A stretch of 24,446 nt of DNA from Chloroflexi bacterium RBG_16_51_16 (GTDB lineage: Bacteria; Chloroflexota; Anaerolineae; Anaerolineales; Villigracilaceae): contig MGNL01000170.1 in assembly GCA_001796785.1 (NCBI GenBank), forward strand, positions 1 through 24,446. The letters run 5' to 3'. Positions 8,391 to 16,400 of the stretch are shown here, piece by piece. Both the position numbers and the translations under genes were made by a program. The notes below the pieces were generated by a model. It had not been told where the DNA came from. It was given only the letters and a program-made list of their open reading frames with translations, and did no database searches. Positions within the stretch are counted from its first letter, which is position 1, and the number at the start of each line of letters is the position of its first letter.

Positions 8391-9062
8391 GTGAATCCGA
8401 CACCAAAATTATTGTTAGCTTCGAATTCACCGAGACGGAAGAAGTTAATATCTCTTGGCAAGTGGATATTTACCATTTTTCCGGTAAACATTGACGAGAG
8501 CCGTTTCGAAAATGAAATGCCCGAAGAACACGTCCTGCGACTGGCACAAGCAAAAGCCTGGGCGGCTGTGAAGACCACTGGAAGCGACACGATCGTTCTG
8601 GGTGCTGACACCGTGGTGGTTGATGATCCCGATATCCTCGGTAAACCAAACTCGAGCGAGGATGCCGTCAACATGCTGCGCCGCTTGCGCGGCCGCGTTC
8701 ACCAGGTGTATACCGGGATCGCATTGCTGAATATCCAGCAGGGCAAAATGGTTACCGATCTATGCATTACCGATGTCCCCATGCGCAGCTATACGGACGA
8801 TGAGATAAACGCATATGTCTCCAGTGGGGATCCTCTTGACAAGGCTGGAGCGTATGCGATCCAGCATGCAGGTTTCCACCCGGTGGTTAACCTGCAGGGA
8901 TGTTACGCCAGCGTGATGGGGCTTCCGCTCTGCCACATCGTGCGCACACTTCAAAGGATGCTCGTCCAGGCAGATCCCGGTGTGGCAAAAGCCTGTCAGG
9001 AGCATCTCAATTATCAGTGCCCTGTTTCGGAGTCGATCCTGAATTTCGAACGGGTGGGTTGA
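8391..9062 (+). CDS. maf: Maf-family nucleoside triphosphate pyrophosphatase
   Basis: This Maf/Ham1-fold house-cleaning enzyme hydrolyses non-canonical or excess nucleoside triphosphates (dTTP/UTP type in many members) to monophosphate and pyrophosphate. Motifs are LLLASNSPRRKKLI near the N-terminus, VNIDESRFENEMPEEHV, the catalytic VLGADTVVVDD, GKPNSSEDAVNMLRRLRGR, and GDPLDKAGAYAIQ with the following YASVMGLPLC. At 223 residues it is longer than the usual 190-200 because of a C-terminal extension of about 35 residues with two cysteines. The only start compatible with the conserved N-terminus is the GTG at 8391, which has no Shine-Dalgarno. The next gene starts 12 bp downstream, so maf, the penicillin-binding protein gene and rsgA probably form one operon. 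Confidence 0.92.
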   Translation: MNPTPKLLLASNSPRRKKLISLGKWIFTIFPVNIDESRFENEMPEEHVLRLAQAKAWAAVKTTGSDTIVLGADTVVVDDPDILGKPNSSEDAVNMLRRLRGRVHQVYTGIALLNIQQGKMVTDLCITDVPMRSYTDDEINAYVSSGDPLDKAGAYAIQHAGFHPVVNLQGCYASVMGLPLCHIVRTLQRMLVQADPGVAKACQEHLNYQCPVSESILNFERVG

Positions 9063-9074
9063 ACAGGAAATTGA

Positions 9075-11333
9075 ATGAATCAATTACGCAAGTCATTTCT
9101 CCTAATATTGATAATTATGCTAACCGGTTGTGGAATAGGTTCCAACGGAGGGCTTCCATTTTTCAATCCACCCAGCCAGCTGCCCAGCCCGGTAGCACAG
9201 ATCACGCCGGCTCCGGACGCGCAGGCTGCCATCACAGCGTATCTGGAAGCTTTGAAAAACGACGATTTCACCTCGATGTATGCCATGCTTAGTAAGGCTA
9301 GCAAGGAGGCGATTACCGAAGAGGAGTTTACCAAACGCTATAAGGACGCCTTGGACAACATGAGCGCTGCGAGCCTGGAATATGAGGTGCTGTCCTCCCT
9401 GGTCACACCGTTTTCAGCTGAGTCGGCTTTCAGGGTAACTTACCACACCTCCCTCGTGGGAGACATCCAGCGCGAGATTTTGATGCGGTTGACAAATGAA
9501 AACGGGGATTGGAAAGTTCAGTGGGAGGATGGGTTGATCCTCCCCGAGCTTGCCGGCGGCAATCAACTCGCTATGGATTACAGCGTACCAGCCAGGGGTA
9601 ATATCTATGATCGCGAAGGTCTGCCGCTGGTTGCCCAAACCGATGCCTTTGCATTTGGCATCATTCCTGGACAAATCTTTCTGGATACGGAAGGAACTTT
9701 AGTTGGAGAATTATCCCGCCTGTGCGGGTTCACGGCGGAGGGGATTCGTGCCGAGATCGCTAGCGCGGGACCCGACTGGTACCTGGGTATGTGCGAGGGA
9801 ACACGTGAAGAGGCTTCGCGATTGGTGGCTCTCAACCCGAGCGGATTGGTGATCAACAGTTACAACTCCCGCTATTATTACGGCTCTGGCCTGGCCTCCC
9901 AGGTTACTGGATATACCCTATCTATTTCACCCGAACAATTGGATGAATATCGCCGGCTTGGATATCGCGGTGACGAACGCGTCGGTCAGGCAGGCATTGA
10001 AAAAGCTGCCGAAGATTACCTGGCAGGAAAACACGGTGGGAAGTTGTACGTGGTCGATCCTGCCGGGCAGATCGTGACCATCATTGCAGAGAGCAATCCA
10101 GAGCCGGCGGATTCCATTTACCTCACCCTTAATAAAAATTTGCAATTTTACACCGAACAGGTGCTGCAGGAATTCAGAGGAGCCGTTGTGGTGCTGGAGC
10201 GGGATACTGGCCGTGTCCTGGCTATGGCCTCCTCTCCGGGATTCGATCCAAACCTGTTCGAGGCGACCAATCCAAACAATTCAATCCTGCCTGATCTTCT
10301 GAACGACACGCGCCAGCCTCTGGTCAACCGGGCAGCCCAGGGACAGTACCCGCTCGGATCGGTGTTTAAGATCATAACCTTCTCCGCCGCTTTGGAGAGT
10401 GGATTGTATGAGAAGAATACCGAATATGATTGCCAGTATGAATTTAAGGAGCTCCCAGACCGAATCATGTACGACTGGACTTACGATCACTGCCAGGACG
10501 CCGTCCGCCGAGGCGAGTTCTGCGATGATTCATCAGAACTGCCCTCGGGCTTGCTGACGCTGCAGGAAGGGTTGATGCGTTCCTGCAACCCGTTATTCTG
10601 GCATATCGGATTGGATCTGTATAACTTCGATCGGCAGACTGACATCGCCAAAATGGCGCGCGCATTCGGTTTGGGGTCATCCACGGGCATGGAGCAAGTC
10701 GCAGAAGACTCCGGACAAATCCTGGATCCTGCCGGCCCGGTTGAGGCGACCAACCAGGCGATCGGGCAGGGAGATGTACTGGTCACACCTTTGCAGGTAG
10801 CCAGGTTCATCGCTGCGGTTGGAAACGGAGGTACGATCTACCGGCCACAGGTGATCGAGAAGATCCAACCGGTGGAAGGGGATCCGATCACCACTTTCAA
10901 ACCTGAAGCTCAGGGCACGCTGCCATTGAGATCGGAAAACCTTGCGATCCTGCAGGAATCGCTGCGCTGGGTCGTCACTGGCAGCGGATCAAAACGGGGT
11001 ACGGCGCAGTTCGCCCTGCGCGGACTGCACGTTCCGGTAGCCGGTAAAACAGGCACGGCTGAGTCTGGTTCAGGTGAGCCGCACGCATGGTTTGCCGGAT
11101 ATACCATGAACCAAGGTAACTCTGGTCTGCCGGATATCGCCATAGCAGTAATTGTTGAGAACATCGGGGAGGGTTCTGATTACGCAGCCCCGATCTTCCA
11201 AAGGGTGGTGGATGTCTACAATTCAGGCACACCACAAGGCTTGTTGTGGTTCGAGTCAACCTACGGCGTTTTGGATACCCCCACTCCGTTGGGAGGCATA
11301 CCCAGGCCAACAGACAAGCCCGCCCGCGAGTGA
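9075..11333 (+). CDS. Lipid-anchored class B penicillin-binding protein with MecA_N-like domain
   Basis: This 752-residue D,D-transpeptidase cross-links peptidoglycan outside the membrane. The N-terminus MNQLRKSFLLILIIMLTGC is a lipoprotein signal with Cys19, so it is probably lipid-anchored rather than held by a transmembrane helix. An NTF2/MecA_N-like domain follows (about 52-165, starting AAITAYLEALKNDDF), then the dimerisation domain from about 170 (PARGNIYDREGLPL). The transpeptidase domain has the three active-site motifs: S429-V-F-K432, S503-C-N505 and K658-T-G660. AGGAA lies five bases before the ATG. Domain order is that of MecA/PBP2a-type class B proteins; beta-lactam susceptibility cannot be inferred. 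It lacks the N-terminal glycosyltransferase of class A enzymes. Confidence 0.9.
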   Translation: MNQLRKSFLLILIIMLTGCGIGSNGGLPFFNPPSQLPSPVAQITPAPDAQAAITAYLEALKNDDFTSMYAMLSKASKEAITEEEFTKRYKDALDNMSAASLEYEVLSSLVTPFSAESAFRVTYHTSLVGDIQREILMRLTNENGDWKVQWEDGLILPELAGGNQLAMDYSVPARGNIYDREGLPLVAQTDAFAFGIIPGQIFLDTEGTLVGELSRLCGFTAEGIRAEIASAGPDWYLGMCEGTREEASRLVALNPSGLVINSYNSRYYYGSGLASQVTGYTLSISPEQLDEYRRLGYRGDERVGQAGIEKAAEDYLAGKHGGKLYVVDPAGQIVTIIAESNPEPADSIYLTLNKNLQFYTEQVLQEFRGAVVVLERDTGRVLAMASSPGFDPNLFEATNPNNSILPDLLNDTRQPLVNRAAQGQYPLGSVFKIITFSAALESGLYEKNTEYDCQYEFKELPDRIMYDWTYDHCQDAVRRGEFCDDSSELPSGLLTLQEGLMRSCNPLFWHIGLDLYNFDRQTDIAKMARAFGLGSSTGMEQVAEDSGQILDPAGPVEATNQAIGQGDVLVTPLQVARFIAAVGNGGTIYRPQVIEKIQPVEGDPITTFKPEAQGTLPLRSENLAILQESLRWVVTGSGSKRGTAQFALRGLHVPVAGKTGTAESGSGEPHAWFAGYTMNQGNSGLPDIAIAVIVENIGEGSDYAAPIFQRVVDVYNSGTPQGLLWFESTYGVLDTPTPLGGIPRPTDKPARE

Positions 11334-11380
11334 TCGGATCTGGTGAGCATGGGAGTCATATCCAGAATCCCGTTGCCGAA

Positions 11381-12301
11381 ATGAATGAGGGGAATCCCAG
11401 TTCGAATTTGGATGGCTTGATCGTAAAAGCCCAATCTGGTTTCTTCACCGTGGAAACCGATCGAGGGATTTTTGTTTGTCAACTACGTGGTAAGTTAAAG
11501 AAAGACCACAGGCACCAGGGCGACCTTGCATCCGTGGGGGATCGCGTCCGCATCAGCATCCTGCCGGATCAGCGCGGGATGATCGAGGAGGTGGCGGAAA
11601 GGCACGGAGCGATCACGAGACTTGATCCCAGGCCGCAAGGTGAATATCAGCAGGTCCTGCTTGCCAACCTGGATCAAGCCGTATTTGTTTTTTCGTGCTC
11701 ATACCCAACACCCAAATTGCGCATGCTCGACCGATATCTGGTTATCGCTGAAAAGCAGCGTATCCCGCCTGTAATTGTTGCCAACAAGATCGATCTCGTG
11801 GACGACCCGAGGCAGATCTTTGGGTTGTACGAACCAATAGGTTATCGGGTACTCTATACTTCCGCAAGGAACGGTTATGGTTTGGATGAATTTGAATCGG
11901 TCCTCAAGGGAAAGATCAGCACCCTCGCTGGTCCAAGCGGTGTCGGTAAGTCGAGCCTGTTGAACGCCATCCAACCCGGTCTTGATTTGGAAGTGGACGA
12001 AGTCAGCGCAGCCGTCCAAAAAGGCAAACATGCAACGGTCGTCAGGCAGCTGTTGCGGTTGACAAACGGAGGTTACATCTCCGATACTCCCGGCTGGCGG
12101 TCACTGGCTTTGTGGGATACCCAACCCGAGGAGATTGATGCCTATTTTCCAGAGCTGGCTCCCCTGGTGTCCGCTTGTCAATTCAGTGATTGCACACACA
12201 GCCATGAACCTGGTTGCGCGGTCCGGGCTGCGGTCAACGCTGGTACTGTCCACCCTCAGCGGTACGAATCATATTTGCGCCTGCGCTCGGGAGAAAAATA
12301 A
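11381..12301 (+). CDS. rsgA: Ribosome small-subunit biogenesis GTPase RsgA
   Basis: RsgA is a circularly permuted GTPase that checks late 30S subunit maturation. Motif order is G4-G1-G3, as required: NKID (135-138), GPSGVGKS (184-191) and DTPG (235-238), with the G2-like Thr219 in KGKHAT. An N-terminal OB fold covers about 10-75, and the C-terminal zinc site is formed by C266, C271, H273 and C279. With the ATG at 11381 the protein has 306 residues, a normal length. An in-frame GTG at 11330 overlaps the upstream stop (GTGA) and would add 17 residues; neither start has a clear Shine-Dalgarno, so coupling from that GTG remains possible. It follows the penicillin-binding protein gene directly. 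Confidence 0.92.
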   Translation: MNEGNPSSNLDGLIVKAQSGFFTVETDRGIFVCQLRGKLKKDHRHQGDLASVGDRVRISILPDQRGMIEEVAERHGAITRLDPRPQGEYQQVLLANLDQAVFVFSCSYPTPKLRMLDRYLVIAEKQRIPPVIVANKIDLVDDPRQIFGLYEPIGYRVLYTSARNGYGLDEFESVLKGKISTLAGPSGVGKSSLLNAIQPGLDLEVDEVSAAVQKGKHATVVRQLLRLTNGGYISDTPGWRSLALWDTQPEEIDAYFPELAPLVSACQFSDCTHSHEPGCAVRAAVNAGTVHPQRYESYLRLRSGEK

Positions 12302-12327
12302 CAAAATATCACTCGCTGGTTTTTGGT

Positions 12328-12358
12328 TTCGATTCTAAAATGATCGAATTATTTTTCC
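12328..12358 (+). terminator. Weak terminator candidate after rsgA
   Basis: A 6-bp stem TTCGAT/ATCGAA with a 9-base loop is followed by TTATTTTTCC, 26 bp after the rsgA stop. The stem is AT-rich and weak, so partial read-through into holB is likely. Confidence 0.4.
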
Positions 12359-12377
12359 AGGGTTGTTTTAGTAGAAT
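12349..12377 (+). promoter_or_regulatory. Possible promoter for holB
   Basis: TTATTT and TAGAAT are separated by 17 bases; the -35 is poor, while the -10 repeats the hexamer seen at maf. The start codon at 12398 has no Shine-Dalgarno, so a short or absent leader would explain its initiation. Confidence 0.3.
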
Positions 12378-12397
12378 TATCATTTGATATACAAATC

Positions 12398-13387
12398 ATG
12401 AACAAGAACTGGGGCATGCTGGGGCAGGAATGGGCTGTGGAATTACTCCGCGGACAGATCGTACGCGAGCAAGTGCGGCATGCTTATTTATTCTGCGGGC
12501 CGCCAGGTGTGGGACGGCGAACACTAGCCTTGAAGTTGGCTCAAGCCCTGAATTGCACCGAATCAAAAGGAACTGGTGATCTGTGCGGTCAGTGCCGGGA
12601 GTGCCGCCAGATTGCGGCCGGAAGTCACCCGGACGTCAGATTGATCCAGACCGATGTTGAAGGCGGCACGATCAAAATTGAGCAGATCCGCGAATTGCGC
12701 CGGACCCTGGTCCTCAAGCCTTATCAAGCGAGCTACCGGGTTGCGATCCTGCCCCGTTTCCAGGAGGCGACCGATAATTCAGCCAACGCGTTACTAAAGA
12801 CGCTTGAAGAAGCCCCGCCTCAGGTTGTCCTGATCCTGACAGCCGATCATCCCGAGCAATTGCTGCCCACCATCACTTCGCGGTGTGAGATTTTGCGTTT
12901 GAGGCCTTTATCATTTGAGGCACTTGAAGCTGAGTTGACAAACCGCGGGATCGCATCCGAGCAAGCGCCTTTGCTGGCTCATATCTCCGGGGGCAGACCT
13001 GGATCAGCAATCACGCTGGCTGAAGAAAACGGATGGATCGATCGCCGCCGGGAACAATTCGATGAGCAGTGGAAGCTGATCTCAGCAAATCGGGTGGAAA
13101 AGTTTGCGTTCGCTGAACAATTGTCGAAAGACAAGGGCGTGATGCGTCAATCCCTGCTGCTCTGGATTTCCTATTGGCGGGATGTGATGTTGCGCGCCAC
13201 CGGTTCACGCATTCCAATATCTAATATTGACCGCCAGGGTGAGATCGAGTCATTGGCTCAAACCTTGAACTTGCGCGACGTTAAACGGGTGCTCCACCGC
13301 TTGGAAAATACCCTCGAGGGAATTGAGGCAAACGTTAATTCAAGATTAGCTGCCGAAGTACTTTTGTTGGATTGGCCTGTCCAATAA
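12398..13387 (+). CDS. holB: DNA polymerase III delta' subunit
   Basis: This is a clamp-loader subunit of 329 residues that helps load the beta sliding clamp onto primed DNA. The AAA+ fold starts with a P-loop-like GPPGVGRRT (residues 34-42) in which the Walker A lysine is arginine, consistent with delta' being a non-hydrolysing member. A four-cysteine zinc module follows (Cys53, Cys63, Cys66, Cys69). SANALLKTLEEAPPQVVLIL and the SRC arginine-finger motif (TITSRCEILRLRP) identify it as delta'/gamma-type, and the short length excludes DnaX. The C-terminal part (about 210-329) is the helical oligomerisation domain. No Shine-Dalgarno precedes the ATG. A GlsB-type gene follows after 156 bp. Confidence 0.9.
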   Translation: MNKNWGMLGQEWAVELLRGQIVREQVRHAYLFCGPPGVGRRTLALKLAQALNCTESKGTGDLCGQCRECRQIAAGSHPDVRLIQTDVEGGTIKIEQIRELRRTLVLKPYQASYRVAILPRFQEATDNSANALLKTLEEAPPQVVLILTADHPEQLLPTITSRCEILRLRPLSFEALEAELTNRGIASEQAPLLAHISGGRPGSAITLAEENGWIDRRREQFDEQWKLISANRVEKFAFAEQLSKDKGVMRQSLLLWISYWRDVMLRATGSRIPISNIDRQGEIESLAQTLNLRDVKRVLHRLENTLEGIEANVNSRLAAEVLLLDWPVQ

Positions 13388-13543
13388 TTCCTGATTACAC
13401 TTTACGTTAATCATGGCGAACACATTCTGAATTTAGATAATCCTCATAACTCTATATTCAGAAAGGCAGCGCATGATTTTGTTCCATCCTTTCCCGCATA
13501 ATTGAAATAATAATATGGGTATGAGGAAGAAAGGAATTTTAAA

Positions 13544-13795
13544 ATGACACTCGAATCGATCGTGGTATGGGTAATTGTCGGCGGCATTGCCGGCTTGCTG
13601 GCCCAGTCGTTGATGGGTGGAGGCTTTGGATGCATCGGAACAGTACTGATCGGCATCCTCGGGGCCTTCATAGGTGGATGGCTGTTGGGAACCCTGGGTG
13701 TATCGGTAGGCAGTGGACTGGTCAATGATATCATCGTCGCTTTCATAGGCGCGGTGGTGCTGTTGTTCGTGATACGGCTCTTCCGCAGGGCGTGA
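13544..13795 (+). CDS. GlsB/YeaQ/YmgE family membrane protein
   Basis: This 83-residue, almost entirely hydrophobic protein has three predicted helices (about 3-22, 28-50 and 58-79) rich in glycine zipper patterns such as GGIAGLLAQSLMGGGFG and GAFIGGW. This is typical of the transglycosylase-associated / GlsB stress-response family, whose members are small inner-membrane proteins often induced by stress; the molecular role is unknown. AAGGAA lies seven bases before the ATG. The 156 bp upstream hold an 8-bp inverted repeat (TTCTGAAT/ATTCAGAA, at 13425-13432 and 13456-13463) and AT-rich promoter-like sequence. A strong terminator follows 16 bp after the stop, so it is probably a single-gene unit. 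Confidence 0.85.
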   Translation: MTLESIVVWVIVGGIAGLLAQSLMGGGFGCIGTVLIGILGAFIGGWLLGTLGVSVGSGLVNDIIVAFIGAVVLLFVIRLFRRA

Positions 13796-13811
13796 TCCCC
13801 TTCTTGTATTT

Positions 13812-13850
13812 GGGCAGACTTTTATCCGGAAGGTCTGCCCGCTTTTTTAT
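13812..13850 (+). terminator. Intrinsic terminator after the GlsB-type gene
   Basis: An 8-bp stem GGGCAGAC/GTCTGCCC with a 13-base loop is followed by GCTTTTTTAT. It ends only about 20 bases before the next start codon. Confidence 0.88.
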
Positions 13851-13869
13851 CCTGGCTTTGGAGGAGAAA

Positions 13870-14112
13870 ATGTGCCGCAGCATCAAACCCCTGAGAAAGA
13901 TGGATCACCCTGCAACCGATCTAGAAATCCGCGAAGCCGCCCTGCAATATGTCCGCAAAGTCAGCGGGTTTCGCAAACCCTCCCAGGTAAATACGCTTGC
14001 ATTTGATAAGGCTGTACAGCGTGTTGCCGAAGCGACCAGGGTGCTTATTGAAAGCATTCAACCCGGGCATGCGCTATCCGACTACGTTCCCGAGCCTGAG
14101 AGTTATCGATGA
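13870..14112 (+). CDS. DUF2277 family protein
   Basis: This 80-residue soluble protein of unknown function begins MCRSIKPLRKMD and continues with EAALQYVRKVSGFRKPS, the signature of DUF2277, a family seen in Actinobacteria and Chloroflexota. It is predicted to be mainly helical, with a conserved Cys at position 2. GAGGAG lies four bases before the ATG and supports this start over an in-frame ATG at 13792, which would translate through the terminator hairpin. Transcription must either read through that terminator or start within it. The gene converges with the potassium transporter gene, with 43 bp between the stops. Confidence 0.85.
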   Translation: MCRSIKPLRKMDHPATDLEIREAALQYVRKVSGFRKPSQVNTLAFDKAVQRVAEATRVLIESIQPGHALSDYVPEPESYR

Positions 14113-14155
14113 AATCAGCCCGCTCTACAAAGATGCGGTTCAGGTTGAAAAGAAA

Positions 14156-16120
14156 TCAACCAGCCTGATAAGGCACTTCAGTGATCACCATGCCGCGTTG
14201 ATTTAATAACATGAACCGCAGCCAAAAGGCTGTCTGGGTGTGCAGCAAATTGTGCCACCACTGCTTGGGAACCAACTGCGGCACAACGATGGTCACCCGA
14301 TCGCCTGGCTGTAATACGTCGCCGATTTCATTCACGTATTCCAAAAATGGTTCGATAAATGTCCGGTAGGGGGATTCGATGACGACGAGCCGGATTCCTC
14401 TGCCCCACAATTTCCACTTCTCTTCCAGTTCCAGCCGCTGTTGCTGATCGATCGAGATGTGCACTGCGGTTACATCATCGGATAACGATAAAGCGTAATC
14501 CAGGGCCTTCAGCGAACCGCGATGAATTCCTGATACTGGCAGTAACACCCGGTGCCGCCGGGAAGGAGGCGGTTCCCCGTACTTTTCCAATGACAGATCC
14601 CGCGCCAATTCTTGGTAATGGCGATGGATGGCGAATAACGCAAGAACTATCGTCGGCAGGATGAGAACAATGATCCAGGCACCGTCCCTGAATTTGGCGA
14701 CCGCAAAGACGACCGTGACCACAGCTGTACATACAGCCCCAAATCCATTGATTATCAACTTGGTCTGCCAGCCGGATTCATAACGCAAGGTTGAACCTTG
14801 CTCACGGATTTCGACTCCTTTGGCCAGGTGCCCGATCTTCCACCAACGGCGGGCCATCCCAATTTGCGACAGCGTGAAGGACAGGAATACGCCAATCGCC
14901 CAAAGCGGGATCAATGCGGTCACACTGGCTTGGAAAAGAAATACAAGCAGGGAGGCGACGGCTCCCAGAGCAATGATCCCCCTGGAATAGACCAGCCGAC
15001 TTCCGCGGTAGGCGAGCTGACGCGGCAAGAAACCGTCCGCAGCCTGGATCGCAGCCAACCGGGGAAATCCCGCAAAAGCGGTATTTGTTGCGAGGACCAG
15101 AATGATGGTCGTACCGGCAACAATGGAAAGATATAAAATGCCGCGATTTCCAAATATAGTCCTGGCAAGTTGGGAGATGACCGTTTCGGTTTCAGACGGG
15201 ACAGCGCCAATTATGCCCAACAGATAGGTGATACCGAGGTACAGGATGCCCAGAATTGCGGACATCCAGAGCATGGTAATACCTGCATTATGACTACGCG
15301 GTTCTTTGAATGCTGTAACTCCGTTGGAAATACACTCGATACCCGTAAGCGCTGTTGTACCGCTGGCGAATGCCTTGAGGAGCAAGAAGAGAGTAAAAGG
15401 CTGGGCACCATGAAGCATTTCGATTGGAGGTGGATTCGTAACTACACTGAGGTTACCCATGACATAACGCACGAATCCAATCAGCACCGCCAGGAATGTG
15501 GTTGTGAGGAAAAAATAAGTGGGTACGACAAAAACGGCTCCTGCCTCTTTAACCCCTCGCAGGTTGGCAATCAAGATCAAGATTAGGAGACCAATGGCGA
15601 CCCATACCCGAATTGGAAGCAGGGAAGGATAGGCGGAAACGATCTGGGCTGCAGCAGATGAAACGGCTACAGCAGCTAATAGTACATAATCTATGAGAAG
15701 GGCGACACCGGCGACCTGGGCTTGGATCTCGCCAAGGTTATCCCTCGCGACGATATAAGCACCTCCACCTCCCGGGTAAGCGTGAATGGTTTGTAAGTAG
15801 GAAATCGAGACAATTGCAAGGAGAATCGTTACTGCAATGGCGATCGGAAATGTAAAACCAAACGCGGCCGTACCTGCTGCCGCCAGCACGACCAGAGTCT
15901 CTTGGGGGGCATATGCGACCGAGGAAAGCGCATCTCCGGCGAATAATGCCAACCCGACTGCTTTACCCACGGTTTGGTGAGGTGCATCCGCTGAGGGAAG
16001 CGGTCGGCCGATAAACCAGTTGCGCCAGGAGCGCGGTGGTCCGCTCCTGGGTGCCCGATTCTGGGTGAGGAAACCCTCATCCGGATCTAATATATCGCCG
16101 ACAGGTGGTTGTTCCATCAT
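14156..16120 (-). CDS. KimA-like APC-superfamily potassium transporter
   Basis: This is a 654-residue polytopic transporter. After a hydrophilic N-terminus come about a dozen hydrophobic segments between residues 50 and 480, with GDALSSVAYAPQE and HAYPGGGGAYIVARDNLG, patterns of the KimA/YdaO group of the APC superfamily (proton-coupled K+ uptake in Bacillus subtilis). The C-terminal cytoplasmic part (about 525-654, starting RHRVLLPVSGIHRGSLKALD) resembles a universal-stress/nucleotide-binding domain and contains QWWHNLLHTQTA, also seen in KimA. In KimA this region senses cyclic di-AMP; whether that holds here is inference. A generic amino acid permease is the alternative. Two ATGs stand in tandem at the start; the Shine-Dalgarno is poor. 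Two terminator-like hairpins lie upstream. Confidence 0.8.
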   Translation of the reverse strand: MMEQPPVGDILDPDEGFLTQNRAPRSGPPRSWRNWFIGRPLPSADAPHQTVGKAVGLALFAGDALSSVAYAPQETLVVLAAAGTAAFGFTFPIAIAVTILLAIVSISYLQTIHAYPGGGGAYIVARDNLGEIQAQVAGVALLIDYVLLAAVAVSSAAAQIVSAYPSLLPIRVWVAIGLLILILIANLRGVKEAGAVFVVPTYFFLTTTFLAVLIGFVRYVMGNLSVVTNPPPIEMLHGAQPFTLFLLLKAFASGTTALTGIECISNGVTAFKEPRSHNAGITMLWMSAILGILYLGITYLLGIIGAVPSETETVISQLARTIFGNRGILYLSIVAGTTIILVLATNTAFAGFPRLAAIQAADGFLPRQLAYRGSRLVYSRGIIALGAVASLLVFLFQASVTALIPLWAIGVFLSFTLSQIGMARRWWKIGHLAKGVEIREQGSTLRYESGWQTKLIINGFGAVCTAVVTVVFAVAKFRDGAWIIVLILPTIVLALFAIHRHYQELARDLSLEKYGEPPPSRRHRVLLPVSGIHRGSLKALDYALSLSDDVTAVHISIDQQQRLELEEKWKLWGRGIRLVVIESPYRTFIEPFLEYVNEIGDVLQPGDRVTIVVPQLVPKQWWHNLLHTQTAFWLRFMLLNQRGMVITEVPYQAG

Positions 16121-16153
16121 TTCAAAACCGTCTCTTCAGATATTCCAAAAATC

Positions 16154-16189
16154 AACGCGCTTCGGGTGTAATTAAACCCAGAGCGCGTT
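16154..16189 (-). terminator. Terminator-like hairpin in the transporter leader
   Basis: Stem AACGCGCT/AGCGCGTT (8 bp), extended by GGGT/ACCC inside, is followed on the minus strand by TGATTTTTGG. It ends 33 bases before the transporter ATG, leaving little room for a promoter, so it could act as an attenuator. Confidence 0.55.
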
Positions 16190-16208
16190 TATTAATTCCT
16201 TCTTCATG

Positions 16209-16230
16209 AAAAAGCCGCATGGTTAGCGGC
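16209..16230 (-). terminator. Intrinsic terminator after the 37-residue small ORF
   Basis: GCCGC and GCGGC form a short GC stem with a 7-base loop, followed on the minus strand by TTTTTC. It starts 7 bases after the stop codon of the small ORF. Confidence 0.6.
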
Positions 16231-16237
16231 AGATCTA

Positions 16238-16351
16238 TCAAAAAATCTTCGACCAGATACAACATGGACGGTTAAGTATACACCTGATGCCATGCCCGGT
16301 TTTCTTGATCATCTTGAGCGCCGCATGATCTTGGTTGTGATTTTCCGCCAT
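16238..16351 (-). CDS. Small ORF, 37 residues, unknown function
   Basis: This short gene encodes MAENHNQDHAALKMIKKTG and then an 18-residue Cys-containing tail starting HGIRCIL and ending CCIWSKIF. The N-terminal half is hydrophilic; the C-terminal half is basic and amphipathic with three cysteines (C24, C30, C31), so a membrane-active peptide, a metal-binding peptide or a modified-peptide precursor are all conceivable. Support for it being real comes from context: AGGAG five bases before the ATG, a plausible promoter 20 bases further up, and a terminator 7 bases after the stop. No homologue is recognised. It lies upstream of the KimA-like gene on the same strand and could alternatively be a leader peptide for it. 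Confidence 0.55.
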   Translation of the reverse strand: MAENHNQDHAALKMIKKTGHGIRCILNRPCCIWSKIF

Positions 16352-16370
16352 AGTCGCTCCTAAAAGAATT

Positions 16371-16400
16371 ATTATCAAAATACAAGCGGATCAGGGTCGA
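16371..16400 (-). promoter_or_regulatory. Promoter for the small ORF
   Basis: On the minus strand TCGACC and GATAAT are separated by 18 bases (four and five matches to the sigma-70 boxes). The predicted start would give a leader of about 13 bases holding the AGGAG ribosome binding site. Confidence 0.5.

Noticed and set aside
12497..12523. Arg in place of Lys in the Walker A of HolB as evidence of a broken gene
   Set aside because: Delta' subunits do not hydrolyse ATP and often have altered P-loops; the rest of the gene is intact.
13425..13463. TTCTGAAT/ATTCAGAA inverted repeat as a holB terminator
   Set aside because: The 23-base loop and lack of a T run make it a poor terminator; it is noted only as sequence upstream of the GlsB-type gene.
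16121..16400. Cyclic di-AMP (ydaO-type) riboswitch before the KimA-like gene
   Set aside because: I looked for the conserved purine-rich aptamer blocks and did not find them on the minus strand; only simple hairpins are present.
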